Positions 16,112 through 25,809 of a stretch of DNA of 64,000 nucleotides are shown in pieces (positions within the stretch are counted from its first letter, which is position 1; each line of letters starts with the position of its first letter). The stretch covers positions 22,642 to 86,641 of the forward strand of contig NZ_DGIR01000008.1 of NCBI RefSeq assembly GCF_002386445.1. The letters run 5' to 3'. A model generated the notes under the pieces. It did not search any database. It was not told the DNA's origin and was given only the letters and a program-made list of their open reading frames with translations. The stretch is from Pseudomonas sp. UBA4617. GTDB taxonomy: Bacteria; Pseudomonadota; Gammaproteobacteria; Pseudomonadales; Pseudomonadaceae. Both the position numbers and the translations under genes were made by a program.

Positions 16112-16807
16112 ATGAAAACGCTGTTAGCGCTACGGCACGTTCATTTCGAAGATCTCGGTCAGCTTGAGCCCATGCTGGTCGAGCTGGGCTATCGCATCAG
16201 TTATGTCGATGCCTGCACGGCCGACTTGCGTCACCTGGACGTACGCGGTGCGGATCTGATGATTGTCCTGGGCGGGCCAATCGGCGCCCATGACGATGAG
16301 CGTTATCCGTTCCTGAGTGACGAACTCGAACTGATCAGGCAGCGGCTTGCGTCGAACAAACCTTTGCTGGGAATTTGCCTCGGCGCGCAGTTGATCGCGC
16401 GAGCCCTTGGGGCCGGCGTGGCGCCAATGCCGCAAAAGGAAATCGGGTTTTCCGAGGTGCATTTGACATTGGAGGGCGGTGGTTCTGCGCTTGTCGAGTT
16501 AGTGGGTGTGCCTGTCTTGCATTGGCACGGTGATCAGTTCGAGTTGCCCCAGGGTGCACAGTGGTTGGCAGAAAGCGATGTCTGCAAACACCAGGCATTT
16601 TCCGTTGGCAATCATGTGCTTGCGTTGCAATTCCACCTGGAGGTCGATTGCCAGCGCATTGAACAGTGGCTGGTCGGGCATGCGCACGAACTGGCTTGCG
16701 AAAACATCGACCCGAAAAAAATCAGGCGTGATGCCCAAGTGCTAGGGGAGCGGCTGCGTATGGCATGCTCCCGCACCTTGCTTGGATGGGTGAAGCGTTT
16801 TTCCTGA
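16112..16807 (+). CDS. Class I glutamine amidotransferase-like protein
   Basis: A 231-residue stand-alone class I GATase domain. The triad is present: Cys89 in GICLGAQ, His174 and Glu176 in QFHLE. The oxyanion motif is LGGPIGAHDD. Such proteins release ammonia from glutamine or cleave gamma-glutamyl amides; without a synthetase partner it is often misnamed GMP synthase. It is third in the N-oxygenase operon (28-base gap, ribosome-binding site AGAGGAAATT). In this setting it may provide ammonia, hydrolyse a gamma-glutamyl-protected amine, or modify the product. It ends only 5 bases from the stop of the convergent PhoD-like gene. Confidence 0.85.
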   Translation: MKTLLALRHVHFEDLGQLEPMLVELGYRISYVDACTADLRHLDVRGADLMIVLGGPIGAHDDERYPFLSDELELIRQRLASNKPLLGICLGAQLIARALGAGVAPMPQKEIGFSEVHLTLEGGGSALVELVGVPVLHWHGDQFELPQGAQWLAESDVCKHQAFSVGNHVLALQFHLEVDCQRIEQWLVGHAHELACENIDPKKIRRDAQVLGERLRMACSRTLLGWVKRFS

Positions 16808-16812
16808 TATTT

Positions 16813-18666
16813 TCAATCCGCAGGTGGCGCAATGAATTCCGCTTTTGAACTGCCATCCGCATTGAGCTGGAAAACCCGCTCAGGTTGCCCCTTCTCGTTG
16901 AAGAACACCTGACCCAACCCTGCACTGTTCCATAGCCGCTCCCCAGCCTTGCTACGGTTGGGGGTGCGTGGCACCACCTCCATCTGCCGACGCTTGGTAA
17001 ACCAGTTCAGCGGCGAGCGCGGTGAATAAAGCCAGCGGTTGAGCCGATCCAGCACATCCAGCAAGCGCCGTGGGAACTCGTTCTTGATCCCGCTGCTGGT
17101 CACCTGCCACAGATGCGGGTTGCGCTGGCGATGGCGAATCAGTACCTCGTACACGAATGAATAGTGCACATCACCCGACAGGATCACGTAATGCCCGGGC
17201 GTGCGCGAATGGCGGAAGATGTTCAGGATCACCTGTGCCGCGCCACGGTGGGCCATCCAGTTCTCGGCATCCACCAGCAACGGGTAGCCCAGCCAGCTGA
17301 ATACCCTCTGCACCGTTTCGATCAGCTTCACGCCAAAGAGCGGCGCCGGTGACACGATGATCGCCGAGGGGTGGTCCAGCAGCGCCTGCTGCAGCTCGCA
17401 CAGTGCTTCCCAGTCGAGCAAGCCGGACGGGTTGGCCAGGTTGCCTTCGCTGCGCCAGCGGCGCGTGCGGGTGTCCAGCACTATCAGCGGTGGTTCGCTG
17501 GGCAGGCTGTACTGCCAGCCCTGGAAGCGCAGCAGCTCACCGATCAGCGCGTCCTGATGGCGGGGCAGCGCCTGGCATTGCCGGACCAGGCCGTTGCAGG
17601 CATCCGGGTCATTGCCCCAGGCCTGGCACAACAGGTAGCCGAGCAGCGCATTGCCGATGATCCGCCGCGAGAAAGGGTGGCCATAGGCGGTTTCTTCCCA
17701 CTGCGCCGAGAGGTTCCAGTCGTCGGTGATGTCGTGGTCGTCGAAGATCATCAGGCACGGCAAGTGGGCCATTACCCGCGCTACCTGGCCGAGGTTGCTG
17801 GCAAACGCCTGGATCAGCGGCAGCTCCTGCCGGTAACGGGCCTGGCGAGGGGCGGTGAGCCCGCTGGGCATGTCCAGGCTCACCAGTTGCCAGGGCACCG
17901 GGGACCACACCAGCAGGTACATGGCCATGACCTCGGCGAAGGTCACCAAGTGGTTGTCAGCGTTGCTGGAAGAAAAGATCGGCTTGCGCTTGCCGCCGAA
18001 AAAGCGCTCGCGCAGGGTTTCGTTGCGCTGCTGGGCCGGCAGCAGGTCGGCGCGGTGGTAGTAGCAGGCCGGGTGCCGGTACAGCGCCTGGCTGTCGGCG
18101 ACCACGGCGCCATCGAGGGTTTCGTCGAACAGGCCCAGGTGCGTGATCAGGGAATGGATGGCGCGCAGCATCGGGCCAGCGACGTCGTCGGCATACACTT
18201 GGTCGCCGGTCATCAGCAGCACGGCAGGGCGGTCCGCCGGTGCCGTGCAGGCCTGCAACAGGCGGTCGGCACACAGAAGGCCGTCGGCGGCCGGGTGGTG
18301 CGGCTTGCGACAGGAGCCGTGCAGGAGCTGGCCGAGGCGCTCGCGCAGTACCAGGTTTGGGCGGCGTGCGCCGGGGTAGAGCAGGTGCGGTGCCCAGTCG
18401 GCAATGCCCTGGCCATTGAGCAGCACGTCATAATCGAGCAGTTGATTGCAGGGCAGGGGGCGAGCAAAGTGAATGTCCAGCAGATGGATGAAGGCGTGCT
18501 GGCCCACTGCAACTACCTGGCAATCTGCCTGTGCTTCGCCTGCCGGGCAGATGAATTCGGGCTGCAGTGGTTGGCTGGCGACCAGCCAGATGGCCAGGCG
18601 CTGGGGTTCCAGGCGGCGCAGGATCGGGCCGGCAAGGACGAGGGGCAATGGGGTAGAGGAGGTCAT
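16813..18666 (-). CDS. PhoD-like metallophosphatase-family protein
   Basis: A 617-residue protein with metallophosphoesterase motifs of the PhoD group: LLMTGDQVYADDVAGP, CLMIFDDHDITDDWN and VILSGDVHYSFVYE. Each contains the metal-binding Asp/His residues. It lacks a Tat or Sec signal peptide, unlike secreted PhoD phosphodiesterases, so it is predicted to be cytosolic and its substrate is unknown. The C-terminal 100 residues (SPLNWFTKRRQME..QLNADGSSKAEF) are specific to this subfamily. It is transcribed toward the amidotransferase gene with a 5-base gap, and lies upstream of tal on the same strand. Confidence 0.8.
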   Translation of the reverse strand: MTSSTPLPLVLAGPILRRLEPQRLAIWLVASQPLQPEFICPAGEAQADCQVVAVGQHAFIHLLDIHFARPLPCNQLLDYDVLLNGQGIADWAPHLLYPGARRPNLVLRERLGQLLHGSCRKPHHPAADGLLCADRLLQACTAPADRPAVLLMTGDQVYADDVAGPMLRAIHSLITHLGLFDETLDGAVVADSQALYRHPACYYHRADLLPAQQRNETLRERFFGGKRKPIFSSSNADNHLVTFAEVMAMYLLVWSPVPWQLVSLDMPSGLTAPRQARYRQELPLIQAFASNLGQVARVMAHLPCLMIFDDHDITDDWNLSAQWEETAYGHPFSRRIIGNALLGYLLCQAWGNDPDACNGLVRQCQALPRHQDALIGELLRFQGWQYSLPSEPPLIVLDTRTRRWRSEGNLANPSGLLDWEALCELQQALLDHPSAIIVSPAPLFGVKLIETVQRVFSWLGYPLLVDAENWMAHRGAAQVILNIFRHSRTPGHYVILSGDVHYSFVYEVLIRHRQRNPHLWQVTSSGIKNEFPRRLLDVLDRLNRWLYSPRSPLNWFTKRRQMEVVPRTPNRSKAGERLWNSAGLGQVFFNEKGQPERVFQLNADGSSKAEFIAPPAD

Positions 18667-18746
18667 CGACAGCTCGGGTGGCTATGTGGGCCTCTCGCCG
18701 GCGAAGGGGCCCAGGAATTCAGTGCACAACTAACGCCAGATAAACA

Positions 18747-18781
18747 GACGGGCGGAAAATGCTGAACACTTCCCGCCCGTC
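18747..18781 (-). terminator. Hairpin downstream of tal
   Basis: A perfect 9-bp stem (GACGGGCGG / CCGCCCGTC) with a 17-base loop, followed on the minus strand by TGTTTA. It is positioned just past the tal stop codon. Confidence 0.5.
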
Positions 18782-18799
18782 AGGCAAACGCTAAATGTA

Positions 18800-19726
18800 T
18801 CAGGCCTTTTCCGCCATCAACTTCTCCAGTTTTTCCTGGTCCCGGGCGAACTGGCGAATGCCCTCGGCCAGTTTCTCGGTACCCATGGCATCCTCGTTCA
18901 TCGCCCAGCGGAACTGGCTTTCATTCAGTTGCTGCTTGGCCTCGCCAGCCTTGCCCGGCTGCAGTACCCGTGGCAACACGCCCTGGTCATCGCTCAGTTG
19001 CTGCAGCAGTTCGGGGCTGATGGTCAGGCGGTCGCAGCCGGCCAGTTGCTCGATCTGGCCGATATTGCGGAAGCTGGCGCCCATGACCACGGTGTCGTAG
19101 CCATTGGCCTTGTAGTAGTTGTAGATGCGCGTTACCGACTGCACGCCTGGGTCCTCGGCGCCCACGTATTCCTGGCCGGTGCTTTTCTTGTACCAGTCGT
19201 AGATACGCCCCACGAACGGCGAAATCAGGAATACCCCGGCATCGGCGCAGGCCTGGGCCTGGGCGAAGGAGAACAGCAAGGTGAGGTTGGTCTGGATGCC
19301 TTCCTTCTCCAGCTTCTCGGCAGCGCGGATGCCTTCCCAGGTGGAAGCCAGCTTGATCAGCACGCGCTCGCGGCCCACGCCGGCGGCCTCGTACAGTTCG
19401 ACGAGCTTGCGGGCTTTGGCCAGCAGGGCCGGTTCATCGAACGACAGGCGGGCATCCACCTCGGTGGAGATACGCCCCGGGATGACCTTGAGGATGCCCG
19501 AACCCACGGCCACCGCGAAGCGGTCGCAGGCCAGGTCGACGTCGCCCTTGGCATCGGTTTTCACCTGCTTGAGCAGGTCGGCATAGCCGGGGATGGCGGC
19601 GGCTTTGAGCAACAGCGACGGGTTGGTGGTGGCATCGACCGGTTTCAGCCGGGTGATGGCATCCAGGTCTCCGGTGTCGGCGACCACGGTGGTGAACTGC
19701 TTGAGTTGTTCCAGCTTGGAGGTCAT
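18800..19726 (-). CDS. tal: Transaldolase
   Basis: A 308-residue class 1 transaldolase of the non-oxidative pentose phosphate pathway, transferring a dihydroxyacetone unit between sugar phosphates. It has the N-terminal DATTNPSLLLKAA motif, the Schiff-base Lys in RVLIKLASTWEGI, and FSFAQAQACADAGVFLISPFVGRI. Length and start (MTSKLEQLKQFTT) fit the family. It is followed by a hairpin and flanked by dusA upstream on the same strand. Confidence 0.97.
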   Translation of the reverse strand: MTSKLEQLKQFTTVVADTGDLDAITRLKPVDATTNPSLLLKAAAIPGYADLLKQVKTDAKGDVDLACDRFAVAVGSGILKVIPGRISTEVDARLSFDEPALLAKARKLVELYEAAGVGRERVLIKLASTWEGIRAAEKLEKEGIQTNLTLLFSFAQAQACADAGVFLISPFVGRIYDWYKKSTGQEYVGAEDPGVQSVTRIYNYYKANGYDTVVMGASFRNIGQIEQLAGCDRLTISPELLQQLSDDQGVLPRVLQPGKAGEAKQQLNESQFRWAMNEDAMGTEKLAEGIRQFARDQEKLEKLMAEKA

Positions 19727-19915
19727 GGGCGTGCTCTGTCCTGTGCAATGACTCGACATTACCCGAGCCCCGACGGCCGCTCAAGGGCCTGGGCACGGGC
19801 TTGCCCGGAAGGGCTGTGCGAAAGGTGAAGATTCGAGTCGCAGGCTGCGCTGAGGTTCCGCAGCGGTTGCCTGACAGTGGCCAGGCCGGTGCTCGCTGTC
19901 GCGTAGCCTGAACGC

Positions 19916-20926
<1,011 letters not shown>

Positions 20927-21302
20927 TTGGGTCTACACGTTTTTGTGCCGCTTTCCGGGGTTGTGGGGCGTTTTTGGTGCGGCATCGGCACGGTGTACCA
21001 CCGCCAAGACGCTTGTACCAACGGAAATCATGGCAGCGGTCAAAGCATGGGCAAGGCTGATGGGACGGTCGGCTGTACCGTCCAGATCCGCCTCGGGAAA
21101 CAGGTGGCTTAGTCTATCAAGAACCCCGGACGTTCGCTCGAAACCTGCTTGTTGACCCAATACCGTCTGAAACCGGCGGCTGGTACCGCCGAAAACGGTC
21201 ACATGTCTTGCCGCTGGAAGCCCTCGACAGCCGACAGCATCAATGCCGGCTCCCGCCTGCTACAGGGCTCCCTGATATTGGGGGACGTCTGCTGGCCGAC
21301 TG
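20927..21302. other. Intergenic region between dusA and the acyltransferase gene
   Basis: About 375 bases upstream of dusA and downstream of the acyltransferase stop, without a credible gene. It contains a short GC stem (CGGCGG 21174-21179 / CCGCCG 21186-21191) and should carry the dusA promoter. I looked for a tRNA cloverleaf and for a repeat of the dusA 5' end and saw neither. Confidence 0.5.
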
Positions 21303-23291
21303 CTACTCGCGCAGCAAGCTCTTTTCCTGGGAAATGTAACCGACGGCCTGCTTCGGCAGCAGTAGCGACAAGACTTCGGTTGGAACAAGGTTGTGCTTGA
21401 TCGCCTCGCCCCCCAGCATTTCCGAGCCTGGAATGCTCAGATGGCCCGGGTCGTAATACAGCGGTTTGCCATTCAGGTAGGCGGAGCAAGTTCCGTCCTT
21501 GCAAATCAGGTTACGAATGCTGAATGTCTGGACGTTGACGAAATCCTTCGCTATCAACCGAATCTTTTCGTTTGCGGAAAGGTCGCCTTCATCCGCGTAG
21601 GCAGAGCGCTTTTCGCAATCGGCAAATGGTATTTTTACCGATTTACGGGTGCACTCTTTGTCGTAGTCGACAAAGCCGGGTGCGCGCAGCGCGACGATTA
21701 CGTTTTTTCCGGTTGCCGTCAGTTGCTTGAGCGTTTCGCGCATGTCCGCTTCAAAATTTGGGTTCTGGGCATACACTTGCCAGGTTGCGCCAATAATGAC
21801 TGTTTTGTATGGGGCGAGATTTTGCCGCACCATCTGGTTGAAGGCTGGGCAGCTTTCCTGATAGCCCTTGACCACATACTTTTGGCTCAGGTTTCCGGGG
21901 AAAGGCGGGCAAGAGGGGTGCTCAAGGTTTCGAAGCGAAAAGCCGTAGTGGTCCGCCACCACTTTGAAGTAGCCCATGAAATGAGCGGCATTGGAATCAC
22001 CGAAGAGGATCGTATCCGTTGGGCCAGTGCCCACGACGCATTTCGGGTTCGAAATGATTGCAGGCTTTGGCATTCCTTGGCATACGTACGGGTAGGAGTA
22101 AGCGGGACCTGTGTTGTCATCCAGCGCTTTGAGCTTTTCAGCATAGCCATTCGGCGTGAGTGGGCCGAACATCCCGTTCGATTGAATCGTCATTGCAGAT
22201 ACCGCACAGACCGAGGCGGCAGCCATGCCGATGGACAACGTTTTCAGGCTGCTCTTCGCATTGCGGAACGGTTTTTCGATATAGAAGTAAGACACCACCG
22301 TCAACGCACTCATCGCCGCAAAGCATGCCAGCCCACCGACAAGGGTAAGTTCGCCGAACGAATAGCGGTAAAGCGCCAGAACGGGCCAGTGCCAGAGGTA
22401 CAGCGAGAACGAAATCAGGCCAACGGCAGTCATGGGTTTCAGCGCGAGCAGCTTACCCACCAGGTTCGAAGAGAATGCGCAGCCAGCAATGATCAGCGCT
22501 GCGCCCATGGCCGGCACCGCGGAGATGAAGCCAGGGAATCCCTCCTCTTCACGGATGAAGATCAAGGACAGAATCACCAATCCGGCGCCGGTATAAGCCA
22601 GGCCTGAGGCCGCGCGAGTGGAGATCCGATCGCGCGCTGCTTCACAGCTGAAGTAGGCCAGTGCACCGATCAAAAGCTCGCCGGCCCGCGAAGGAAGCAT
22701 ATAGTAGGCGAACGTAGGGTCTGCAGCGAGTTTGGACTGCCCGTACCAGAACGAGGCCACGGCAGCGAGACAGGCCGTCAGCACAACAAGTCTGCGTCCA
22801 CCGAACTTGAGCGATAGCAACAGCAAGCCTGGCCATACCAGATAAAACTGCTCCTCGACGCCGAGTGACCACATATGAAGCAGTGGCACAGTGTCGGAGG
22901 ATGCTGCGAAGTAACTGGTATCCAGAAACTTCCAGAAGAAGATGTTCGCTGCCGAGAAGGTCGCGGCTACAGCGGATTGGGAGAGCTGCAGCGCGTCTGC
23001 CGGCAGCATCAGGGCGGAACCGGCTATTAGTGTTGCCAATGTGACGAACAGTGCAGCAGGGAAAATCCGTCGAACGCGGCGCATGTAGAAGTCGGCGAGC
23101 GAGAAGGTTCCTGCAGCGATCTGCCTGGCCACGATGCCCGTGATCAGATAGCCGGAAATGACGAAGAAAATGTCGACGCCGACAAAGCCACCCGGCATCC
23201 ACTGCTTGTTGAAGTGGAAGATCGTAACCGCCAGGACGGCCACGGCCCGCAGGCCGTCAATGTCCGGGCGGTACGCTAATGCTTTGCTCAT
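21303..23291 (-). CDS. O-acetyltransferase, acyltransferase-3/SGNH two-domain type
   Basis: A 662-residue inner-membrane protein that probably acetylates a surface polysaccharide such as O-antigen. Residues 1 to about 370 form the acyltransferase-3 domain, with about ten membrane helices and the signature YRPDIDGLRAVAVLAVTIFHF..FVGVDIFFVISGYLITG. The C-terminal periplasmic SGNH domain has a catalytic Ser in ILFGDSNAAHF (about residue 431) and Asp/His in DPGHLS (about 613-615). Lower GC than the neighbours and its position between dusA and ars suggest acquisition. It is monocistronic. The acceptor sugar cannot be inferred because no polysaccharide genes are adjacent. Confidence 0.9.
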   Translation of the reverse strand: MSKALAYRPDIDGLRAVAVLAVTIFHFNKQWMPGGFVGVDIFFVISGYLITGIVARQIAAGTFSLADFYMRRVRRIFPAALFVTLATLIAGSALMLPADALQLSQSAVAATFSAANIFFWKFLDTSYFAASSDTVPLLHMWSLGVEEQFYLVWPGLLLLSLKFGGRRLVVLTACLAAVASFWYGQSKLAADPTFAYYMLPSRAGELLIGALAYFSCEAARDRISTRAASGLAYTGAGLVILSLIFIREEEGFPGFISAVPAMGAALIIAGCAFSSNLVGKLLALKPMTAVGLISFSLYLWHWPVLALYRYSFGELTLVGGLACFAAMSALTVVSYFYIEKPFRNAKSSLKTLSIGMAAASVCAVSAMTIQSNGMFGPLTPNGYAEKLKALDDNTGPAYSYPYVCQGMPKPAIISNPKCVVGTGPTDTILFGDSNAAHFMGYFKVVADHYGFSLRNLEHPSCPPFPGNLSQKYVVKGYQESCPAFNQMVRQNLAPYKTVIIGATWQVYAQNPNFEADMRETLKQLTATGKNVIVALRAPGFVDYDKECTRKSVKIPFADCEKRSAYADEGDLSANEKIRLIAKDFVNVQTFSIRNLICKDGTCSAYLNGKPLYYDPGHLSIPGSEMLGGEAIKHNLVPTEVLSLLLPKQAVGYISQEKSLLRE

Positions 23292-23525
23292 GAAATCCCT
23301 TTCGGCGGGCGCAGCCCTGGTAAGGAGTAGAAGGTTGCGGATTCTACAACTGATGTCGTCATGATGTCAGGGACACATTAGGTGGAGCGTAAACACACGT
23401 CTCCCCTCTGCGTACCGGCGTTGGTATACGCTCAAGTGAAAAAAGAGCAACGGGCGGTTCCTTTTCGCCCTCCCTGTACCTGGCCAGGATTGCCTGTTTC
23501 AACTTCTCTCGCCTGGCGCCATGGA

Positions 23526-23996
23526 TCACAGCGCGCCGATGCGATCCAGCTCCTTCTGCAACCCGTCGCGATCCAATGAGGCAAACGGCAAGCTGAAGAA
23601 CGCTGCGCAGCGCTTGCGGATATGCTCCAGGGTTGCGCGGAAGGCGGCGTCGATCAGCGTTTCGTCGCCCTCGACCTCGGACGGGTCCTCCAGCCCCCAA
23701 TGGGTTTTCAGCGCGGTGCCGAAGTACACCGGGCAGGCTTCGCCGGCGGCTTTGTCGCACACGGTGATGACAATGTCCGGCGGGCTGCCTGCGAAGGCAT
23801 CATTGCCCTTGCTGCTGAGGCCCTCGGTGGCTATGCCGGCCTGTTGCAGGGTAGTGAGGCTGCGCGGCAACACCTGCCCCCTGGGGAAGCTGCCGGCGCT
23901 GATCGCCTCGAACCCTGCCGGCGCCATATGGTTAAAAAGGGCTTCGGAAAGGATGCTGCGGCAACTGTTGGCGGTGCACATGAACAGAACTCGCAT
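23526..23996 (-). CDS. arsC: Arsenate reductase (low-molecular-weight phosphatase type)
   Basis: A 156-residue cytosolic enzyme reducing arsenate to arsenite. It has the N-terminal P-loop CTANSCR (Cys7-x5-Arg13) of the LMW-phosphatase fold and DIVITVCDKAAGEACPVYFG, whose Cys residues are the partner thiols of the thioredoxin-linked arsenate reductases. Last gene of the arsRBC operon, 27 bases after arsB. Arsenite made here is expelled by ArsB. Confidence 0.93.
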   Translation of the reverse strand: MRVLFMCTANSCRSILSEALFNHMAPAGFEAISAGSFPRGQVLPRSLTTLQQAGIATEGLSSKGNDAFAGSPPDIVITVCDKAAGEACPVYFGTALKTHWGLEDPSEVEGDETLIDAAFRATLEHIRKRCAAFFSLPFASLDRDGLQKELDRIGAL

Positions 23997-24023
23997 GAAA
24001 AACTCCTCGCGTGGGGCGGAATG

Positions 24024-25325
24024 TCAGAGGCTAAGGCGCAATGCCAGTGCCGACAGGGTGATCAGCAGCACGGGCAGGGTCAGCAAAATGCCGACCTTGA
24101 AGTAATACCCCCAGGTGATACGCACTCCCTTGCGTTCCAGCACATGCAACCACAACAGCGTGGCGAGGCTGCCGATCGGAGTGATCTTCGGCCCCAGGTC
24201 ACAGCCGATCACGTTGGCGTAGACCATGGCGTCGCGCACCAGCCCTTCGGCGCCACTGCCCTGGATCGACAGGGCGCCGACCAGCACGCTGGGCATGTTG
24301 TTCATCACCGATGACAGCAGTGCCGACAGCAGGCCGGTGCCGATGGCGGCGCCCCACACCCCATGTTCGGCAAGGCGCTCGAGCCAGTGGCTGAGGAAGT
24401 CGGTCAGGCCGGCGTTCTTCAGGCCGTAGACCACCAGGTACATGCCAAGGGAAAAGACCACCACCTGCCACGGCGCTTCGCGCAGCACGCGGCGGGTGGA
24501 AATCCGGTGGCCGCGTGCAGCGACCGCGAACAGCAACGCGGCGCACACGGCCGCGACTGCACTGATCGGGATACCGAGCGGTTCCAGGGCGAACAGGCCG
24601 ACCAGCAAGACCAGCAGCGTCCACCAGCCCACGACGAAGGTCGCCTGGTCGCGAATCGCCGCCCGCGGCGCCTGCAAGGCTTCGACGGCGTACTGCTTCG
24701 GCAGGTCGCGACGGAAGTACAGGAACAGCACCAGCAAGGTGGCGGCCACGCTCGCCAGGTTCACTGGCACCATCACCGAGGCGTACTCGGCGAACCCCAG
24801 CCCGAAGTAGTCGGCGGACACGATGTTCACCAGGTTGGACACCACCAGCGGCAGGCTGGCGGTGTCGGCGATGAAGCCCGCGGCCATGACGAATGCCAGC
24901 GTGGCTGCCGGCGAGAAGCGCAAGGCCATCAGCATCGACATGACGATGGGGGTAAGGATCAGTGCTGCCCCATCGTTGGCGAACAGCGCCGATACCGCAG
25001 CGCCTAGCAGGACGCAGAAGGCGAACAAGCGGTAGCCGCTGCCCTTGGCCCAGCGCGCCACATGCAGCGCCGCCCACTCGAAGAAACCGGCTTCGTCCAG
25101 CAGCAGGCTGATGATGATGACGGCGATGAAGGTGGCGGTGGCGTTCCAGACGATGGCCCACACGGTCGGGATGTCGCCCAGCGACACCGCGCCGGCCGCC
25201 AGCGCGATCAGCGCGCCGAGCGCGGCACTCCAGCCGACGCCAAGACCCTTGGGTTGCCAGATGACCAGGATGAGGGTGAACAGAAAAACGCTGAGTGCGA
25301 CTAGCATGGCAGGCTCGATAGGCAT
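24024..25325 (-). CDS. arsB: Arsenite efflux permease ArsB
   Basis: A 433-residue inner-membrane antiporter with about 12 helices that exports arsenite and antimonite. The sequence is strongly like E. coli ArsB: VIWQPKGLGVGWSAALG, WNATATFIAVIIISLLLDE, FANDGAALILTPIVM, FIADTASLPLVVSNLVNIVSAD and CDLGPKITPIGSLATLLWLHVL. The start at 25325 lies 5 bases after the arsR stop; the internal ATG at 25307 (MLVALSVFL) gives 427 residues and is closer to the usual family start. It is cotranscribed with arsR and arsC; no arsA is present, so efflux is driven by the proton gradient. Confidence 0.95.
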   Translation of the reverse strand: MPIEPAMLVALSVFLFTLILVIWQPKGLGVGWSAALGALIALAAGAVSLGDIPTVWAIVWNATATFIAVIIISLLLDEAGFFEWAALHVARWAKGSGYRLFAFCVLLGAAVSALFANDGAALILTPIVMSMLMALRFSPAATLAFVMAAGFIADTASLPLVVSNLVNIVSADYFGLGFAEYASVMVPVNLASVAATLLVLFLYFRRDLPKQYAVEALQAPRAAIRDQATFVVGWWTLLVLLVGLFALEPLGIPISAVAAVCAALLFAVAARGHRISTRRVLREAPWQVVVFSLGMYLVVYGLKNAGLTDFLSHWLERLAEHGVWGAAIGTGLLSALLSSVMNNMPSVLVGALSIQGSGAEGLVRDAMVYANVIGCDLGPKITPIGSLATLLWLHVLERKGVRITWGYYFKVGILLTLPVLLITLSALALRLSL

Positions 25326-25330
25326 TGGAT

Positions 25331-25678
25331 TCAGCAGCAGGCGCTGGTTCGGACAGGGCGACCGTCCATGTTCTGCAGGCGCTCGGTGTTGGCTTGCAGC
25401 CATTGGGCATTGGCTTTCAGGGTCACCTGCAGCAGCTCGATGGCCCAACTGGGCAGGGCCGGGTTGAGGCGGTAATACACCCATTGGCCTTGCCGGCGGT
25501 CCAGCAGCACGCCACTGCTGCGCAGTTGCGCCAGGTGCCGGCTGACCTTCGGCTGGCTGTCGCCGAGGGCGCACATCAGCTCGCATACGCAGAGTTCGCC
25601 AAGGCTGGCGATCAGCAGGGTGGCACGTGCGCGGGTTTCGTCGGCCAGGCTTTTGAAGAGTTCTGAAGGACTGATCAT
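25331..25678 (-). CDS. arsR: Arsenic-responsive repressor ArsR
   Basis: A 115-residue winged-helix repressor of the ArsR/SmtB family. The arsenite-sensing cysteines are in GELCVCELMCAL, at the start of the DNA-binding region, followed by DSQPKVSRHLAQLRSSGVL (recognition helix) and GQWVYYRL (wing). A C-terminal Cys-Cys pair is also present. An in-frame ATG at 25690 adds four residues. First gene of arsRBC; a 38-base inverted-repeat operator candidate lies directly upstream. Confidence 0.93.
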   Translation of the reverse strand: MISPSELFKSLADETRARATLLIASLGELCVCELMCALGDSQPKVSRHLAQLRSSGVLLDRRQGQWVYYRLNPALPSWAIELLQVTLKANAQWLQANTERLQNMDGRPVRTSACC

Positions 25679-25690
25679 GCTGCGGCTCAT

Positions 25691-25728
25691 TACATATGGA
25701 TAGGCGAATATACGAATTTTCATATGTA
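25691..25728. promoter_or_regulatory. Candidate ArsR operator
   Basis: TACATATG (25691-25698) and CATATGTA (25721-25728) are perfect inverted repeats 22 bases apart, just upstream of the arsR start, with an AT-rich core suited to a promoter. The position fits autorepression by ArsR. Confidence 0.55.
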
Positions 25729-25809
25729 TTGAGCAAGTAGCGGATAGCCAGCGAGCCAGACGGCTTGCAAGCGCGACACGACCGTCATGAAGGCGAACGG
25801 ACTTGACTC

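Noticed and set aside
20927..21302. tRNA gene or attachment site next to dusA
   Set aside because: No cloverleaf, CCA end or repeat of the dusA 5' end could be found by reading.
23359..23760. 133-residue open frame overlapping the arsC 3' half
   Set aside because: Out of frame with arsC on the same strand, Arg-rich, no start signal; the arsC frame explains the region.
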